A stretch of DNA of 64,000 bases from Candidatus Flexifilum breve (lineage in GTDB: Bacteria > Chloroflexota > Anaerolineae > Aggregatilineales > Phototrophicaceae), in NCBI GenBank assembly GCA_016717205.1, contig JADKGC010000006.1, forward strand, positions 124,001 through 188,000, in the 5' to 3' direction. This document shows, piece by piece, positions 35,387 to 43,741 of this stretch. The first letter of the stretch is position 1. Every line of letters starts with the position of its first letter. Position numbers and translations under genes: made by a program. The notes beneath the pieces are model-generated. The model saw only the letters and a program-made list of their open reading frames with translations. It was not told the origin of the DNA and made no database searches.

Positions 35387-36376
35387 CTAGACCTCGCTCT
35401 CGACCTTCTTGAGACCTTCGATGAGACGACCAATCAGCTGCTGGCGGGTCTTCTTCGGGTTCGCGTCACCGCTGATGGTGCGGTTCGGTGAGCCATCTTT
35501 GGCTGGTTTGCCATTGGTGCCCCAGACGGACGGATCAAAGACGAACGGGGCGCTGCTGTCATTGGTTTCGCCGTTCAGGAAGGAGAGCGGATCAACTTCG
35601 GGCGCGGCTTCCTGAATGAAATGCTGCAAGAAGCTGCTCGGCTTGTCGGGTTGGCTCGGTGATTCTTCGTCCCAGGTGGTGCTCTCAAAGGCCGCGATGA
35701 ACTGAATAAGCGCATCGGCGACATCCGGTGCGAGCTTGCGTTTGCGGGCGTACTGTTCGATCAATGTGCGGGTCGACGGCGCGCCGATTTCCTCAACGCG
35801 CTGGCGCGTCCAGTCTTCCAGCTTGGTCAGGGCGGCCCAATCCGACGGCGACAGTTCATCGCTGTCGTTCTTCTTCCCACGACGGCGGGTTGGCGGCGCG
35901 GCCTGCGGTTCTTCGACAACGGGAGCAGGACGGGCAGGCGGCGGGGCCATGTAATCGGGTTCGACCAACCGGCCGGTTTGCTTCATGCGCGGTGCGGGTT
36001 CGTAGACTTCCGGTTGATACTGCGGTGCTGCGCCGTACGGGCTCTCGTCCGGGAACGCCTGAGATTCGAGGTCGCGCATTGACACGACTTTGGCGTGAGC
36101 GGGCGCGGGCTGTGAGGTTGGCTGCGGCATGGGCTGAGGTACGGGCTGCTGCGGCATCGGCTGCGGTGTGACGAGGGGCGCAGTAACCATTTTCGGAGCA
36201 GGCTCGGGTTCGCGTGGCGTCTCGACCGTGACCGGCAGTGCAATCTGCACCGAGCGGAGGGTCGGGTAAGTATTGCTGAGCAGGCTTTCCTGAATGTCCA
36301 GCAATGTCGCCTGGATTTGGTTCTTGAGGATTTGTACTTCTTCTTCGAGCGCCTGCACACGCTGTTCGAGATTCAT
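35387..36376 (-). CDS. Coiled-coil/Pro-rich protein with ArlC/D/E-like helical domain
   Basis: 329 residues, no signal or membrane helix, so cytoplasmic. Residues 1-36 form a coiled coil (EQRVQALEEEVQILKNQIQA). Residues 70-165 are rich in Pro and Gln (QPMPQQPVPQPMPQPTSQ). At about 176-240 a helical domain reads SDWAALTKLEDWTRQRVEEI...LIEQYARKRKLAPDVADALIQFI, which resembles the archaeal FlaD/E helical domain in pattern (W-L-E...V-G...L..Y...I...V...L). In euryarchaea ArlC/D/E form the cytosolic switch ring that receives CheF. The match is by eye; a profile search is needed. It sits between archaellin and arlG, the place of arlC/D/E in archaea. Confidence 0.6.
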   Translation of the reverse strand: MNLEQRVQALEEEVQILKNQIQATLLDIQESLLSNTYPTLRSVQIALPVTVETPREPEPAPKMVTAPLVTPQPMPQQPVPQPMPQPTSQPAPAHAKVVSMRDLESQAFPDESPYGAAPQYQPEVYEPAPRMKQTGRLVEPDYMAPPPARPAPVVEEPQAAPPTRRRGKKNDSDELSPSDWAALTKLEDWTRQRVEEIGAPSTRTLIEQYARKRKLAPDVADALIQFIAAFESTTWDEESPSQPDKPSSFLQHFIQEAAPEVDPLSFLNGETNDSSAPFVFDPSVWGTNGKPAKDGSPNRTISGDANPKKTRQQLIGRLIEGLKKVESEV

Positions 36377-36443
36377 GAGCCTTCTTCCTTCAAAGCCTGG
36401 TTGCTGCGGGTGGTGCCGGAAGCAATCTTGCGCCTAACATGAG

Positions 36444-36478
36444 ACCGGGGTGAAGACTGCGCACGTTTTCACCCCGGT
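36444..36478 (-). terminator. Strong hairpin downstream of the archaellin gene
   Basis: ACCGGGGTGAA and TTCACCCCGGT form a perfect 11-bp stem with a 13-base loop, 43 bases after the archaellin stop. There is no T run beyond it on the minus strand. It probably protects the archaellin mRNA 3' end or partly stops transcription, giving much more filament protein than motor proteins. Confidence 0.65.
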
Positions 36479-36520
36479 ACTGACTAGCACTTACACTTGC
36501 TTATGTCCACACCGCGTCAA

Positions 36521-37123
36521 TTAGCGGAGTTCCATCACTGCTTCGAGAACGGCGGGGGTCGTCGCGTTGATGTTGAGGACCGCGCCCGTCGGAGGCTTAA
36601 CCTGGAGGGTGAATTCAATGTTCTCAGCCGGGGCTGCCCACGTACCGGCCACTGCCGTGCCACCCGTGGTCAGGTCAACCGTAATCTGGAACTGTTCGTC
36701 GGGTTCGAGCAACAGGTCGCCATCGCCAACCACTTCGTCCGCCGCCCAGTCGAGGTTCGAGCCGGCCTGCAGTTCGTCACGATAGTCGATAACGATCACG
36801 TTGTTGCCCGTCGTGTCGGCAATATTGACCGGGTCGCCGCCGGAGGCCAGCGAGAGGGTGAAGACGACGCTGTCGAGAGCGGTCCCACCGGCATTCGCGG
36901 TGGCGATGATCGCGCCCTTGGTGGTCATCGAGGACTGCACGTTCGACAAGCCTGCGTAAATCGATTCTTCACTCTGTTCGGTGGAAGCCGAGCCAGCGCT
37001 CAGAATGGTGAAGGCGAAGACGGACGCGACGACGACGAAGGCGATGAGGATGATGGCGGTTTCGAGAGCCGACGCACCACTCTGGTCATTGTGCAGACGA
37101 TTGACGGACTTGCTGTTGAACAT
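36521..37123 (-). CDS. arlB: Archaellin-like filament protein
   Basis: 200 residues. A short basic leader ends HNDQSG (Gly16), followed by ASALETAIILIAFVVVASVF, a class III prepilin-type signal with Glu at mature position 5. The continuation FTILSAGSASTEQSEESIYAGL and SSMTTKGAIIA closely follows the archaellin pattern, unlike bacterial type IV pilins. The C-terminal part is beta-rich (VVFTLSLASGG, DEQFQITVDLTTGG, IEFTLQVKPPTGA), the archaellin outer domain. AAAAAGGAAA precedes the ATG. It is the first gene of the operon and should be the main filament subunit after cleavage by the peptidase at 28749-29420. Confidence 0.88.
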   Translation of the reverse strand: MFNSKSVNRLHNDQSGASALETAIILIAFVVVASVFAFTILSAGSASTEQSEESIYAGLSNVQSSMTTKGAIIATANAGGTALDSVVFTLSLASGGDPVNIADTTGNNVIVIDYRDELQAGSNLDWAADEVVGDGDLLLEPDEQFQITVDLTTGGTAVAGTWAAPAENIEFTLQVKPPTGAVLNINATTPAVLEAVMELR

Positions 37124-37428
37124 GGTGTGGTTTCCTTTTTTTCTGCTATGCCGAACGTTGATTGAAGGTGTTCAACGTCGTTTTCCTTAACTATGAATTC
37201 ATTGTATGGTGAGACCTTTGGAAATTCCGTTAAGGAAAAACAAATTCATAATTGTTTCACAAATTCGTTTAATTTGCCCAATTCCGTGAAATAGGTAAAC
37301 GATACGGGGAGTTTCGCCGTGGCAAAAACTGCGAATATTGAGTGAAAACCGAAACTAGACTCGCCGACTCTTAATGTTCAGGCCAATTTGTTGATGCGGA
37401 TTTTCACAAATGCAGCGAAGGAGGATGA
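37124..37428. promoter_or_regulatory. AT-rich control region of the archaellum-type operon
   Basis: These 305 bases between the SARP gene and arlB are far richer in A and T than the rest of the window. They hold an inverted repeat TTTTCCTTAAC (37181-37191) and GTTAAGGAAAA (37229-37239). I find no convincing sigma-70 pair for arlB; TACAAT (37206-37201, minus strand) has no good -35. An alternative sigma factor or activator is possible. Confidence 0.5.
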
Positions 37429-40400
37429 TTATTGGAGGCCAGAGCCAAGCACAATCTCAATACTGCGCAGAATTCCGGTGAGCTTGCGCGGCGTGGGGTC
37501 ATCAACTAATGAAGGGGCCGCGGCGAGCGCTTGCCCGGCAGACTGTCCGCTCAGATGCCGAATTTGCGCCAGAATTGGGGCATGATGAGGGAAGCGGAGG
37601 TCAAATTGCCCCGCAATGCTATCGGCAGCGTTGAGCAAGCGGTCGATGTGCTGCGGGTTGCCTCCGGATAGGAGCGCATAGGCCAGCCAATAGAGCGCAT
37701 CCGCAATAGGTTGAGGTTGCTTAATCTTCATTAAGATTGACATGGCTTCATGAATGGTATTGAGCGCTGGCTCCCGTTCACCGAGCGCCAGCAGCGTTTC
37801 ACCCTTCGTTATGAGCGCCCGCCCAAGATAAACATCACCTTGAGATTTGCGGAGATAGCTTAAGCTTTCCTCAATAAAGACTTGTGCCACACGGGGATGT
37901 CCCTCGCGCAGCGCGAGGAGCGCCAGTCCGCGCTTAATTAAGGCGATGTGCTGTAGGTCGCCTAACTGCTGCATCAACGCGAGGCTTTCATTGAGCACCG
38001 TGCGCGCTTGATCCGTCTCGCCTTGATCAATGAGCGCGACCCCTAAATTCATCAGCAGCCCCCCCGTCACCCGTTTATCGCCGAGGTCTCGGGCGAGGCT
38101 TAGGGCTTGGGAATGTACGGCGACGGCTTGATCGAGATCCCCGCGGTCAAAGTGCATGGCGCCCATGTTGTAGAGCACATGCAGCATCCCTTGCAGGTCG
38201 TTTAGCTCTTTGAAGAGCGTCCACGCCTCCTCGGCATAGCTGATCGCTTCACTATACTGGCCCTGATCCTGCATCAGCAGCGCCAAATTAGTGAGGACGG
38301 AGGCTACGCCGAGCGTGTAGTTGGCTTCGCGACGCGCGGCTAAGGCTTGTTCGTAGTAGCTGCGTGCACTCTCAAAGTCACCGCGATTCCACGCGATGAT
38401 TCCGAGATTGCTTAAGGATCCGCCCATGCCTGCCTTGTCGTCGATAGCGCGACGAATGCTCACGCCCTCCAGATGCAGTTGTTCCGCGCGGTCGGGGTCG
38501 CCTTGAATCCATGCCAGATACCCCGCGCCTTGGGTGGCCGCACCGCGCGCCTTGCTGACTGTGCCTTGCGTTGCCGCCAGCAGCAGATCGAGCCACTGGC
38601 GCCCTTCGGCGATATGCCCGCGCATCAGCCAGAACTCCCAGATCGCTGCTCCAAGCTGCAGCGCGAGATCGAGCTGGGCGGGCGCGTTCAGCTCCAGCGC
38701 CCAACTGAGCGCCGTGCGCAGATTGTCATGCTCGCTCTCCAAACGGTCCAGCCACTGCGTCTGCATTTTGCCGTGAATGCGTGAATCCGGGTTGGAGGTC
38801 AGCGCCGTGTAGTAGGCTAAATGCGCTTGATGTGCTTCCAGCGCCGTGCCGCTCGTCAGCAGGAGTTGATCATAGGCGTACTGGCGCAGCAGTTCGTGCA
38901 GGCTGAAGTAACCGTTTTCAGCGCGCCGAATGAGCGATTTTTCGACCAGTGAGGCGAGGATGGGCAGCGCTGCCCCGGCAATCTTCGCGGCGGATTCACG
39001 GTCAAATGCGCCTTTGAAGACGGACAGCTTCATGAGCGCCGCGGCTTCGGCGGTGCTCAGCATCTTCCACGAAGTGTCGAAGACCGCTTCGGCACTGCGA
39101 TGGCGTTCGGAGACGCCGCGCGCCGGGGAGGTAAGAAATTTGAGGTCGATTTGCTCGACGATGTCGCGCGCGGGCAGCACGCGCAGCCACGCCGCCGCAA
39201 TTTCAATGCACAACGGCATGCCATCGACGCGCTGGCAGATGGTGATCACGGCGGCGCATTCTTGTTCCAGCGCGAAATTGGGATCGACGCGGCGGGCACA
39301 GGCGGCGAACAGCTCCACGGCCGCAAACCCGACTCCGTGGTCGTCGCAGTTCGCCGGGTAAGCCATGCCGCCGATGGGCAGACCCCATTCTTCCGGCAGA
39401 TTGAGCCAGAGGCGTGAGGTGACCAGCAGACGCACCCGCGGCGCGCGCTGCAGGAGCGTCGAAAGTCGGTCCGCGTAGTCGACCAGATGCTCAAAGTTGT
39501 CGAGCACGAGCAGCAGTTCGCGGTCGGCGAGGTATGCGGTCAATTCCGCCAGCGGATCGTCAATGCTTTGCAGCGCGAGGCCGAGCGCATTTGCGATCTC
39601 TACCGGAAGAAACTCGCCTTTTTGCAGCGGCGCGAGCGGCACGAAGTAGACCCCATCGCGGAAATCAGGCGCGAGTTCCGCCGCGGCCTGCAGGGCGAGG
39701 CGCGTTTTGCCCATGCCGCCCGCGCCGACAATGGTCAGCAGGCGGCACTCGGGCTGCACGAGCCGCTCGTGAATGCGGCGCAGTTCGTCGGGGCGATCAA
39801 TGAAGGGTGTGGCTTCAATGGGCAAATGAAGCTTAGGCTGATCCGCGGCAACCGGGCCGAGCTCGTCAGCCCGCACGCGCTCGATCAGGCGGATAGTCTC
39901 GGTTTCGGGTTCGAGCCCAAGTTCAGCGTAGAGGAGTTGAACACAGGTCTCGTATTGAGCGAGCGCCGCCGCTCGCTGCCCATCGCGCGCGAGCAGCAGA
40001 ATGAGCTGCCGGTGCATCTCCTCGTTGAGCGGGTCGAGTGTGAGCGCACGTCGTGCCTGTGGAATGCCGGTCGCCAGATCACCGCGTTCCAGCGCATATT
40101 GGACGAGGCGCTGATAAGCCAGCAGGATTTGGACGCGCAGGCGTTCGGCTTCGGCGCTGCGCCAGCGTTCGAAGTTTTCGCCGTCGCGCAAGTGAAAGCC
40201 CGTGAGAAAGTCGCCCTTATAGAGGGTGAGCGCTTCGCCGAGACTGCGCGCTGTGGGCGCGTTGAGCGTGCTGCCGGTCGCGTTCAGGGTGTCGAGCAGG
40301 ACGAGCGCATCGACCCATACGTCAACACCCGCGCGCAGTGAGACGGACTGCCGCGTGATGATCAGATAATCGCTGAGCTGCGCTGCCAGATTAGACAGGG

Positions 40401-40602
40401 CGGTGCGGAGGTTGCCCAGCGCGCGTTCCTGCGGGAGATCGGCCCATAACAGTGACGCCAGCCATTCGCGTTGATGCTCCCGCCGCTCGTGGGCCAAATA
40501 GACCAGCAGCGCTTCAACTTTGCGCGAGACGAAGCTGCCAATGGGTTGATCACCGCGAACGATGGACAGACCGCCGAGCGTGTAGAGCTTGAGAGGTGTC
40601 AT
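37429..40602 (-). CDS. SARP/AfsR-like transcriptional regulator with NB-ARC and TPR domains
   Basis: 1057 residues. An OmpR/SARP-type winged helix (1-95), bacterial transcriptional activation domain (BTAD, about 100-245, LYKGDFLTGF...LERGDLATGIPQARRAL), then an NB-ARC/STAND ATPase with P-loop GAGGMGKT (293-300) and LLLVLDNFEHLVDYA, and about ten tetratricopeptide repeats (roughly 640-960). Such regulators integrate a protein or ligand signal and ATP state to activate nearby genes. It lies directly upstream of the archaellum-type operon on the same strand, 305 bases from arlB, so it is a good candidate activator, by position only. Confidence 0.9.
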   Translation of the reverse strand: MTPLKLYTLGGLSIVRGDQPIGSFVSRKVEALLVYLAHERREHQREWLASLLWADLPQERALGNLRTALSNLAAQLSDYLIITRQSVSLRAGVDVWVDALVLLDTLNATGSTLNAPTARSLGEALTLYKGDFLTGFHLRDGENFERWRSAEAERLRVQILLAYQRLVQYALERGDLATGIPQARRALTLDPLNEEMHRQLILLLARDGQRAAALAQYETCVQLLYAELGLEPETETIRLIERVRADELGPVAADQPKLHLPIEATPFIDRPDELRRIHERLVQPECRLLTIVGAGGMGKTRLALQAAAELAPDFRDGVYFVPLAPLQKGEFLPVEIANALGLALQSIDDPLAELTAYLADRELLLVLDNFEHLVDYADRLSTLLQRAPRVRLLVTSRLWLNLPEEWGLPIGGMAYPANCDDHGVGFAAVELFAACARRVDPNFALEQECAAVITICQRVDGMPLCIEIAAAWLRVLPARDIVEQIDLKFLTSPARGVSERHRSAEAVFDTSWKMLSTAEAAALMKLSVFKGAFDRESAAKIAGAALPILASLVEKSLIRRAENGYFSLHELLRQYAYDQLLLTSGTALEAHQAHLAYYTALTSNPDSRIHGKMQTQWLDRLESEHDNLRTALSWALELNAPAQLDLALQLGAAIWEFWLMRGHIAEGRQWLDLLLAATQGTVSKARGAATQGAGYLAWIQGDPDRAEQLHLEGVSIRRAIDDKAGMGGSLSNLGIIAWNRGDFESARSYYEQALAARREANYTLGVASVLTNLALLMQDQGQYSEAISYAEEAWTLFKELNDLQGMLHVLYNMGAMHFDRGDLDQAVAVHSQALSLARDLGDKRVTGGLLMNLGVALIDQGETDQARTVLNESLALMQQLGDLQHIALIKRGLALLALREGHPRVAQVFIEESLSYLRKSQGDVYLGRALITKGETLLALGEREPALNTIHEAMSILMKIKQPQPIADALYWLAYALLSGGNPQHIDRLLNAADSIAGQFDLRFPHHAPILAQIRHLSGQSAGQALAAAPSLVDDPTPRKLTGILRSIEIVLGSGLQ

Positions 40603-40752
40603 GTCAGGTTGCGTTCTATTGTTTGGCTGTTCAACACATATTAGCTTAGCATAATTCGTGCTGCCCGACAGCCAATCTCAGTGTCGATGCAACAAACAGG
40701 GACAAAGGCGACTTTGCCCCAACAATACTCTGACATGAATTGGACACTTCTG

Positions 40753-41739
40753 CTAGAGCGTGATTTCGCGGCGCTCTTCAGCGGCTTGACGAGCCTTCAG
40801 CAGCAGATCGAGCACGGTTGCGCCCTCGCGCAGCGGGGTGCGGGTGGTGCCCCCGGTCTTGACCGCATTGATGAGATCGCGCAGTTGTTCCCGGCGCACA
40901 TCGCGCTCTGAATCGATGGCAATGACGGGGGTATGGGCCTCGTCTGTCTGTGTGAGTGTGGCAATATTCGCGCTCACGAAATCGGCGGTGACTTTGTGCG
41001 CGACCACGCGATAATCACCGATCCACTTGCCAGGGACGGCATTGTTGGTTGCGGTGATTACGCCGATGCCGCCATCACGAAAGGTGACGACCGTTGCACT
41101 CGTATCGTCGCTGGTGTAGCCGGGCACGTCCTGATGGAGCAGGTTCTCCTGCCGGCTGTAGACCGCTGCCGGTTCGCCCATGAAGTAGCGCATCATATCA
41201 AAAAGGTGAATCGCCTGCTCGATCACCTGTCCGCCCGACTTCGAGCGGTCGCGCCACCAGTCCGCGTGGAGCGCGTTGGAGAAGTAACGCCCGGTGAAGA
41301 GCGCAACGCGGCCAGTTTTGCCCTCCGCCTGCAGCGCCTTGAACTTTTCGACGGCCTCGCCGAAGCGGAACTGGAAGCCGACCTGTGTTTTGATGCCGGC
41401 CTGTTCAACGCACTCCACCATCCGCCACGCCTGTTCCGAGGTGAGCGCGATGGGTTTTTCCATTAGAATGTGGATGCCCCCTTGGGCAGCGCATTCGACC
41501 TCATCCGTGTGCGCGTAGGGGGGCACGCAGATCACCACCAGATCGAGGCCGGCTTTTTCCAGCATTGCGCGGTGATCCGTATAGATCGCAGCTTCAGGCG
41601 CATATTTCTCTGCGAAGGCTTGTGCTTTGGCAGCGGTGTGGTCGCAGAGCGCCGCGAGTTCGAGTTCCTCACTCAGTCCCGTGATGGCTGCCGCATGCCG
41701 GTTGGCGACAGTCCCACAGCCAATGATTCCAATACGCAT
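40753..41739 (-). CDS. Gfo/Idh/MocA family oxidoreductase
   Basis: 328 residues. N-terminal Rossmann fold with GIIGCGTVANRHAAAI, the EKPIAL motif (Lys involved in catalysis) near residue 95, and a C-terminal alpha/beta domain with DWWRDRSKSGGQVIEQAIHLFD, which holds the usual catalytic Asp-x-x-x-His pair region. Acts on a sugar, inositol or related polyol with NAD(P). Lies some 300 bases from a TIM-barrel isomerase-like gene on the same strand, a common pairing in sugar/inositol catabolism. Substrate unknown. Confidence 0.88.
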   Translation of the reverse strand: MRIGIIGCGTVANRHAAAITGLSEELELAALCDHTAAKAQAFAEKYAPEAAIYTDHRAMLEKAGLDLVVICVPPYAHTDEVECAAQGGIHILMEKPIALTSEQAWRMVECVEQAGIKTQVGFQFRFGEAVEKFKALQAEGKTGRVALFTGRYFSNALHADWWRDRSKSGGQVIEQAIHLFDMMRYFMGEPAAVYSRQENLLHQDVPGYTSDDTSATVVTFRDGGIGVITATNNAVPGKWIGDYRVVAHKVTADFVSANIATLTQTDEAHTPVIAIDSERDVRREQLRDLINAVKTGGTTRTPLREGATVLDLLLKARQAAEERREITL

Positions 41740-42042
41740 GTTTCACCCCCAAAATCGAGTCCAGCGAGTAATAGGCGGTTCGGGTGTTCATCCAACCTGT
41801 CAAGCGGGTAATCAGCGCAGTTTGAAGCTGCGCACTGACCGCACCTGACCACGCCTCTAGTATTAGTGACACGTAATTGAGGCACAGTATCGATAATAAG
41901 GCTGACGCAAGTACTCTTACCGCATCATGCTTGCAATTACTGTACACTATTGTAATGCGGAATGGCGGAATCGGCGCTAGTGAGGTCGGCGATTGGGGGA
42001 TAAAGGTCGGGTACGGAGTGTGCTCCGTACCCGAAGAGGGGT
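41740..42042. other. Intergenic region, no gene seen
   Basis: These 303 bases carry the hairpin at 42007-42034 and otherwise no convincing gene, repeat or operator. Some promoter-like A+T-rich DNA lies around 41880-41960, probably for the oxidoreductase gene. Confidence 0.55.
42007..42034 (-). terminator. Hairpin terminator of the isomerase-like gene
   Basis: TCGGGTACGGAG and CTCCGTACCCGA form a perfect 12-bp stem with a 4-base loop, nine bases after the stop of the gene at 42043. The T run that follows on the minus strand is short. Confidence 0.7.
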
Positions 42043-42879
42043 TTAGCAGGCGAGCCCCTGCTGTTCGAGCCACGCAGCGGAGCGCGCGATATCGCTCATA
42101 TCGTTGACTTCGATGCACAGGCGGGGCTGGTGATTCAGGGCGTTGATGGCGCGGAAAAACGCGCGCCAGTTGAGGTCGCCCTCACCGACCGCCCAGTGAC
42201 GATCATCGTGACCGTCGAGGTCTTGCACGTGGACATGCGCCAGCAGATCGCCCGCTTCGGTCACCCATTGGTACGGCGGCGCGCCGCCGTCACGCTCCAT
42301 AATCGCTGCGTGTCCCGTGTCGATGCTCAGGCGCACATAGTCTGAGTTGAACGAGCGCACGAGGTCGAGCAGCGGCTGCGGGTTCTTATCGCGAATGTTT
42401 TCAATCACGAGAATGCACTGCTGCCGTTCAGCAATGGGCAGCACTTTTTCCAAGGTGGCGTGGGCCGCGTCGATCATGCGCTGGCGGTTTGACTTGGGCG
42501 TGAAGTTGACGAGCGCACTTCCAAACGCGACGAACGGGCTGTGGATGACCATATGCGTTGCGCCGACAATTGCGCCGAATTCGAGGCTTTGCAGATAGCG
42601 CGTTTCGACCACCTTGCGGATCAGCTTATCTTCCGCGCCGAGGTCGAGCGCATCGAAAGCGGCGTGGATGCCCAGTCGCCCCCGATAACCGTGTTCGGTC
42701 AGCAATTTGCGCCCCGTTTCGGCCTGTGCGTGCCAATCGTGGTCGAGATAGTCGATCCACGACGGATCTTGCAGTTCGAGATCGCGCTGGCCGCCGACCA
42801 GCCAATCGATGTATTGGGGGAGGTCGGGCAGGTACATCGCCGCGCCGATCACCGGGAGCTTGTGGTTCGTCTGCATCAT
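42043..42879 (-). CDS. Sugar phosphate isomerase/epimerase family TIM-barrel protein
   Basis: 278 residues of the AP-endonuclease-2 fold (xylose isomerase-like). Metal-ligand motifs are visible: LVIENIRD, LSIDTGHAAI (Asp-x-Gly-His), LAHVHVQDLDGHDDRH and LCIEVNDMSD. Catalyses isomerisation or epimerisation of a sugar or inositol derivative. It is in line with the OsmC gene upstream (28 bases) and the oxidoreductase downstream. Exact substrate cannot be inferred. Confidence 0.85.
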   Translation of the reverse strand: MMQTNHKLPVIGAAMYLPDLPQYIDWLVGGQRDLELQDPSWIDYLDHDWHAQAETGRKLLTEHGYRGRLGIHAAFDALDLGAEDKLIRKVVETRYLQSLEFGAIVGATHMVIHSPFVAFGSALVNFTPKSNRQRMIDAAHATLEKVLPIAERQQCILVIENIRDKNPQPLLDLVRSFNSDYVRLSIDTGHAAIMERDGGAPPYQWVTEAGDLLAHVHVQDLDGHDDRHWAVGEGDLNWRAFFRAINALNHQPRLCIEVNDMSDIARSAAWLEQQGLAC

Positions 42880-42907
42880 CTTCCCTCAGCCGCCGACGCG
42901 CTGACGG

Positions 42908-43348
42908 TTAAAGGTTGGCGTCAGTCACGGCAGCCTGATTCTCGACGAAAAACACCGGGTTTTCCAGCGTCAGGTGTACCGGGCATTTCTTGGCGACTAA
43001 GTGCAGGCGGTTTTTCTGCTCGTCCGTTAAATCGCCCTCAAAGCGGATGACTTCGCGAATCTCGTGCACGAATGCGGCATCACCCGTGTAGTCGGGGTAG
43101 TCTTCGCGCTTGATGCGTTCCATGTCGAGTTCGACGGCGACGCCGGTCAACGGCCAGCCTTTGCGCTGCGCATAGGCTTTCACTGTGACGGCGATGCAGG
43201 CGCCTGCCGTGCCGAGCAGGATTTCCATGGGGGTGGGGGCGGTATCGGTGCCGCCGTCGTTGATGAGTTCGTCAGCGTAAACGGTGTGCTGGCGGACATT
43301 GATCGCGGTGCGGTAACCCTGTTCGGTCTGAACTTTCACGGAAGTCAT
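42908..43348 (-). CDS. OsmC family protein
   Basis: 146 residues from the ATG at 43348 (GAGAGAAA upstream); a longer frame to 43525 is non-coding-like. The motif PTPMEILLGTAGACIAVTVKAYAQ holds the first catalytic Cys and CPVHLTLENP the second, as in OsmC/YhfA-type thiol peroxidases. Probably reduces organic hydroperoxides, though the YhfA branch is less well defined. Same strand as the isomerase-like gene. Confidence 0.88.
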   Translation of the reverse strand: MTSVKVQTEQGYRTAINVRQHTVYADELINDGGTDTAPTPMEILLGTAGACIAVTVKAYAQRKGWPLTGVAVELDMERIKREDYPDYTGDAAFVHEIREVIRFEGDLTDEQKNRLHLVAKKCPVHLTLENPVFFVENQAAVTDANL

Positions 43349-43741
43349 GTGTTTTCTCTCAGATTGGATGTCATAGCCGACAGCTTGGTCGGCGAACGCA
43401 ATATCCTTTCGATAGGGTAGGCTGGCCGAACCTTTCGCACTGTGCAGTGCGGTATGACAAATGACTGGTGTATGCGTGACGTTTGTCACAATACAGGCGC
43501 AGGCCAAACCACATCCATATGTCATGGGGACAAACAGGAAGAGGGATGTCGATAGCTACGTACCCTAGCGTGAAGTCGTTCTAGAAGCAGCGGACGAAAT
43601 TCATTGCGTCCCTACACAAGCACCGCTTTTTCGTAGGGACGCGATTGATCACGTCCGCAACCTCTCAAAACGACCTGCAAACCGCTTTCACGGTTTATCG
43701 GCACACCCCGTGAGAAAAACCCAGAAACTGTGTCGTGCGCC
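43349..43741. other. Intergenic region with a hairpin repeat, no gene seen
   Basis: This 393-base gap between the OsmC and META genes holds the imperfect palindrome at 43591-43657. I see no supported coding frame. Confidence 0.6.
43591..43657. repeat. 67-bp imperfect palindrome, second repeat family
   Basis: The left arm (43591-43615, CGGACG...GCGTCCCTAC) and right arm (43633-43657, GTAGGGACGC...CGTCCG) match at about 20 of 25 positions around a 17-base loop. It shares the GTAGGGACG/CGTCC frame with the repeats at 13645 and 16633 but has a different core. Confidence 0.75.

Noticed and set aside
26812..37123. Reading the filament locus as a Tad or classical type IV pilus locus
   Set aside because: There is no TadZ, CpaB, RcpA, PilM, PilQ or pseudopilin set, whereas ArlH, ArlG and an archaellin-type subunit are present in archaeal order.
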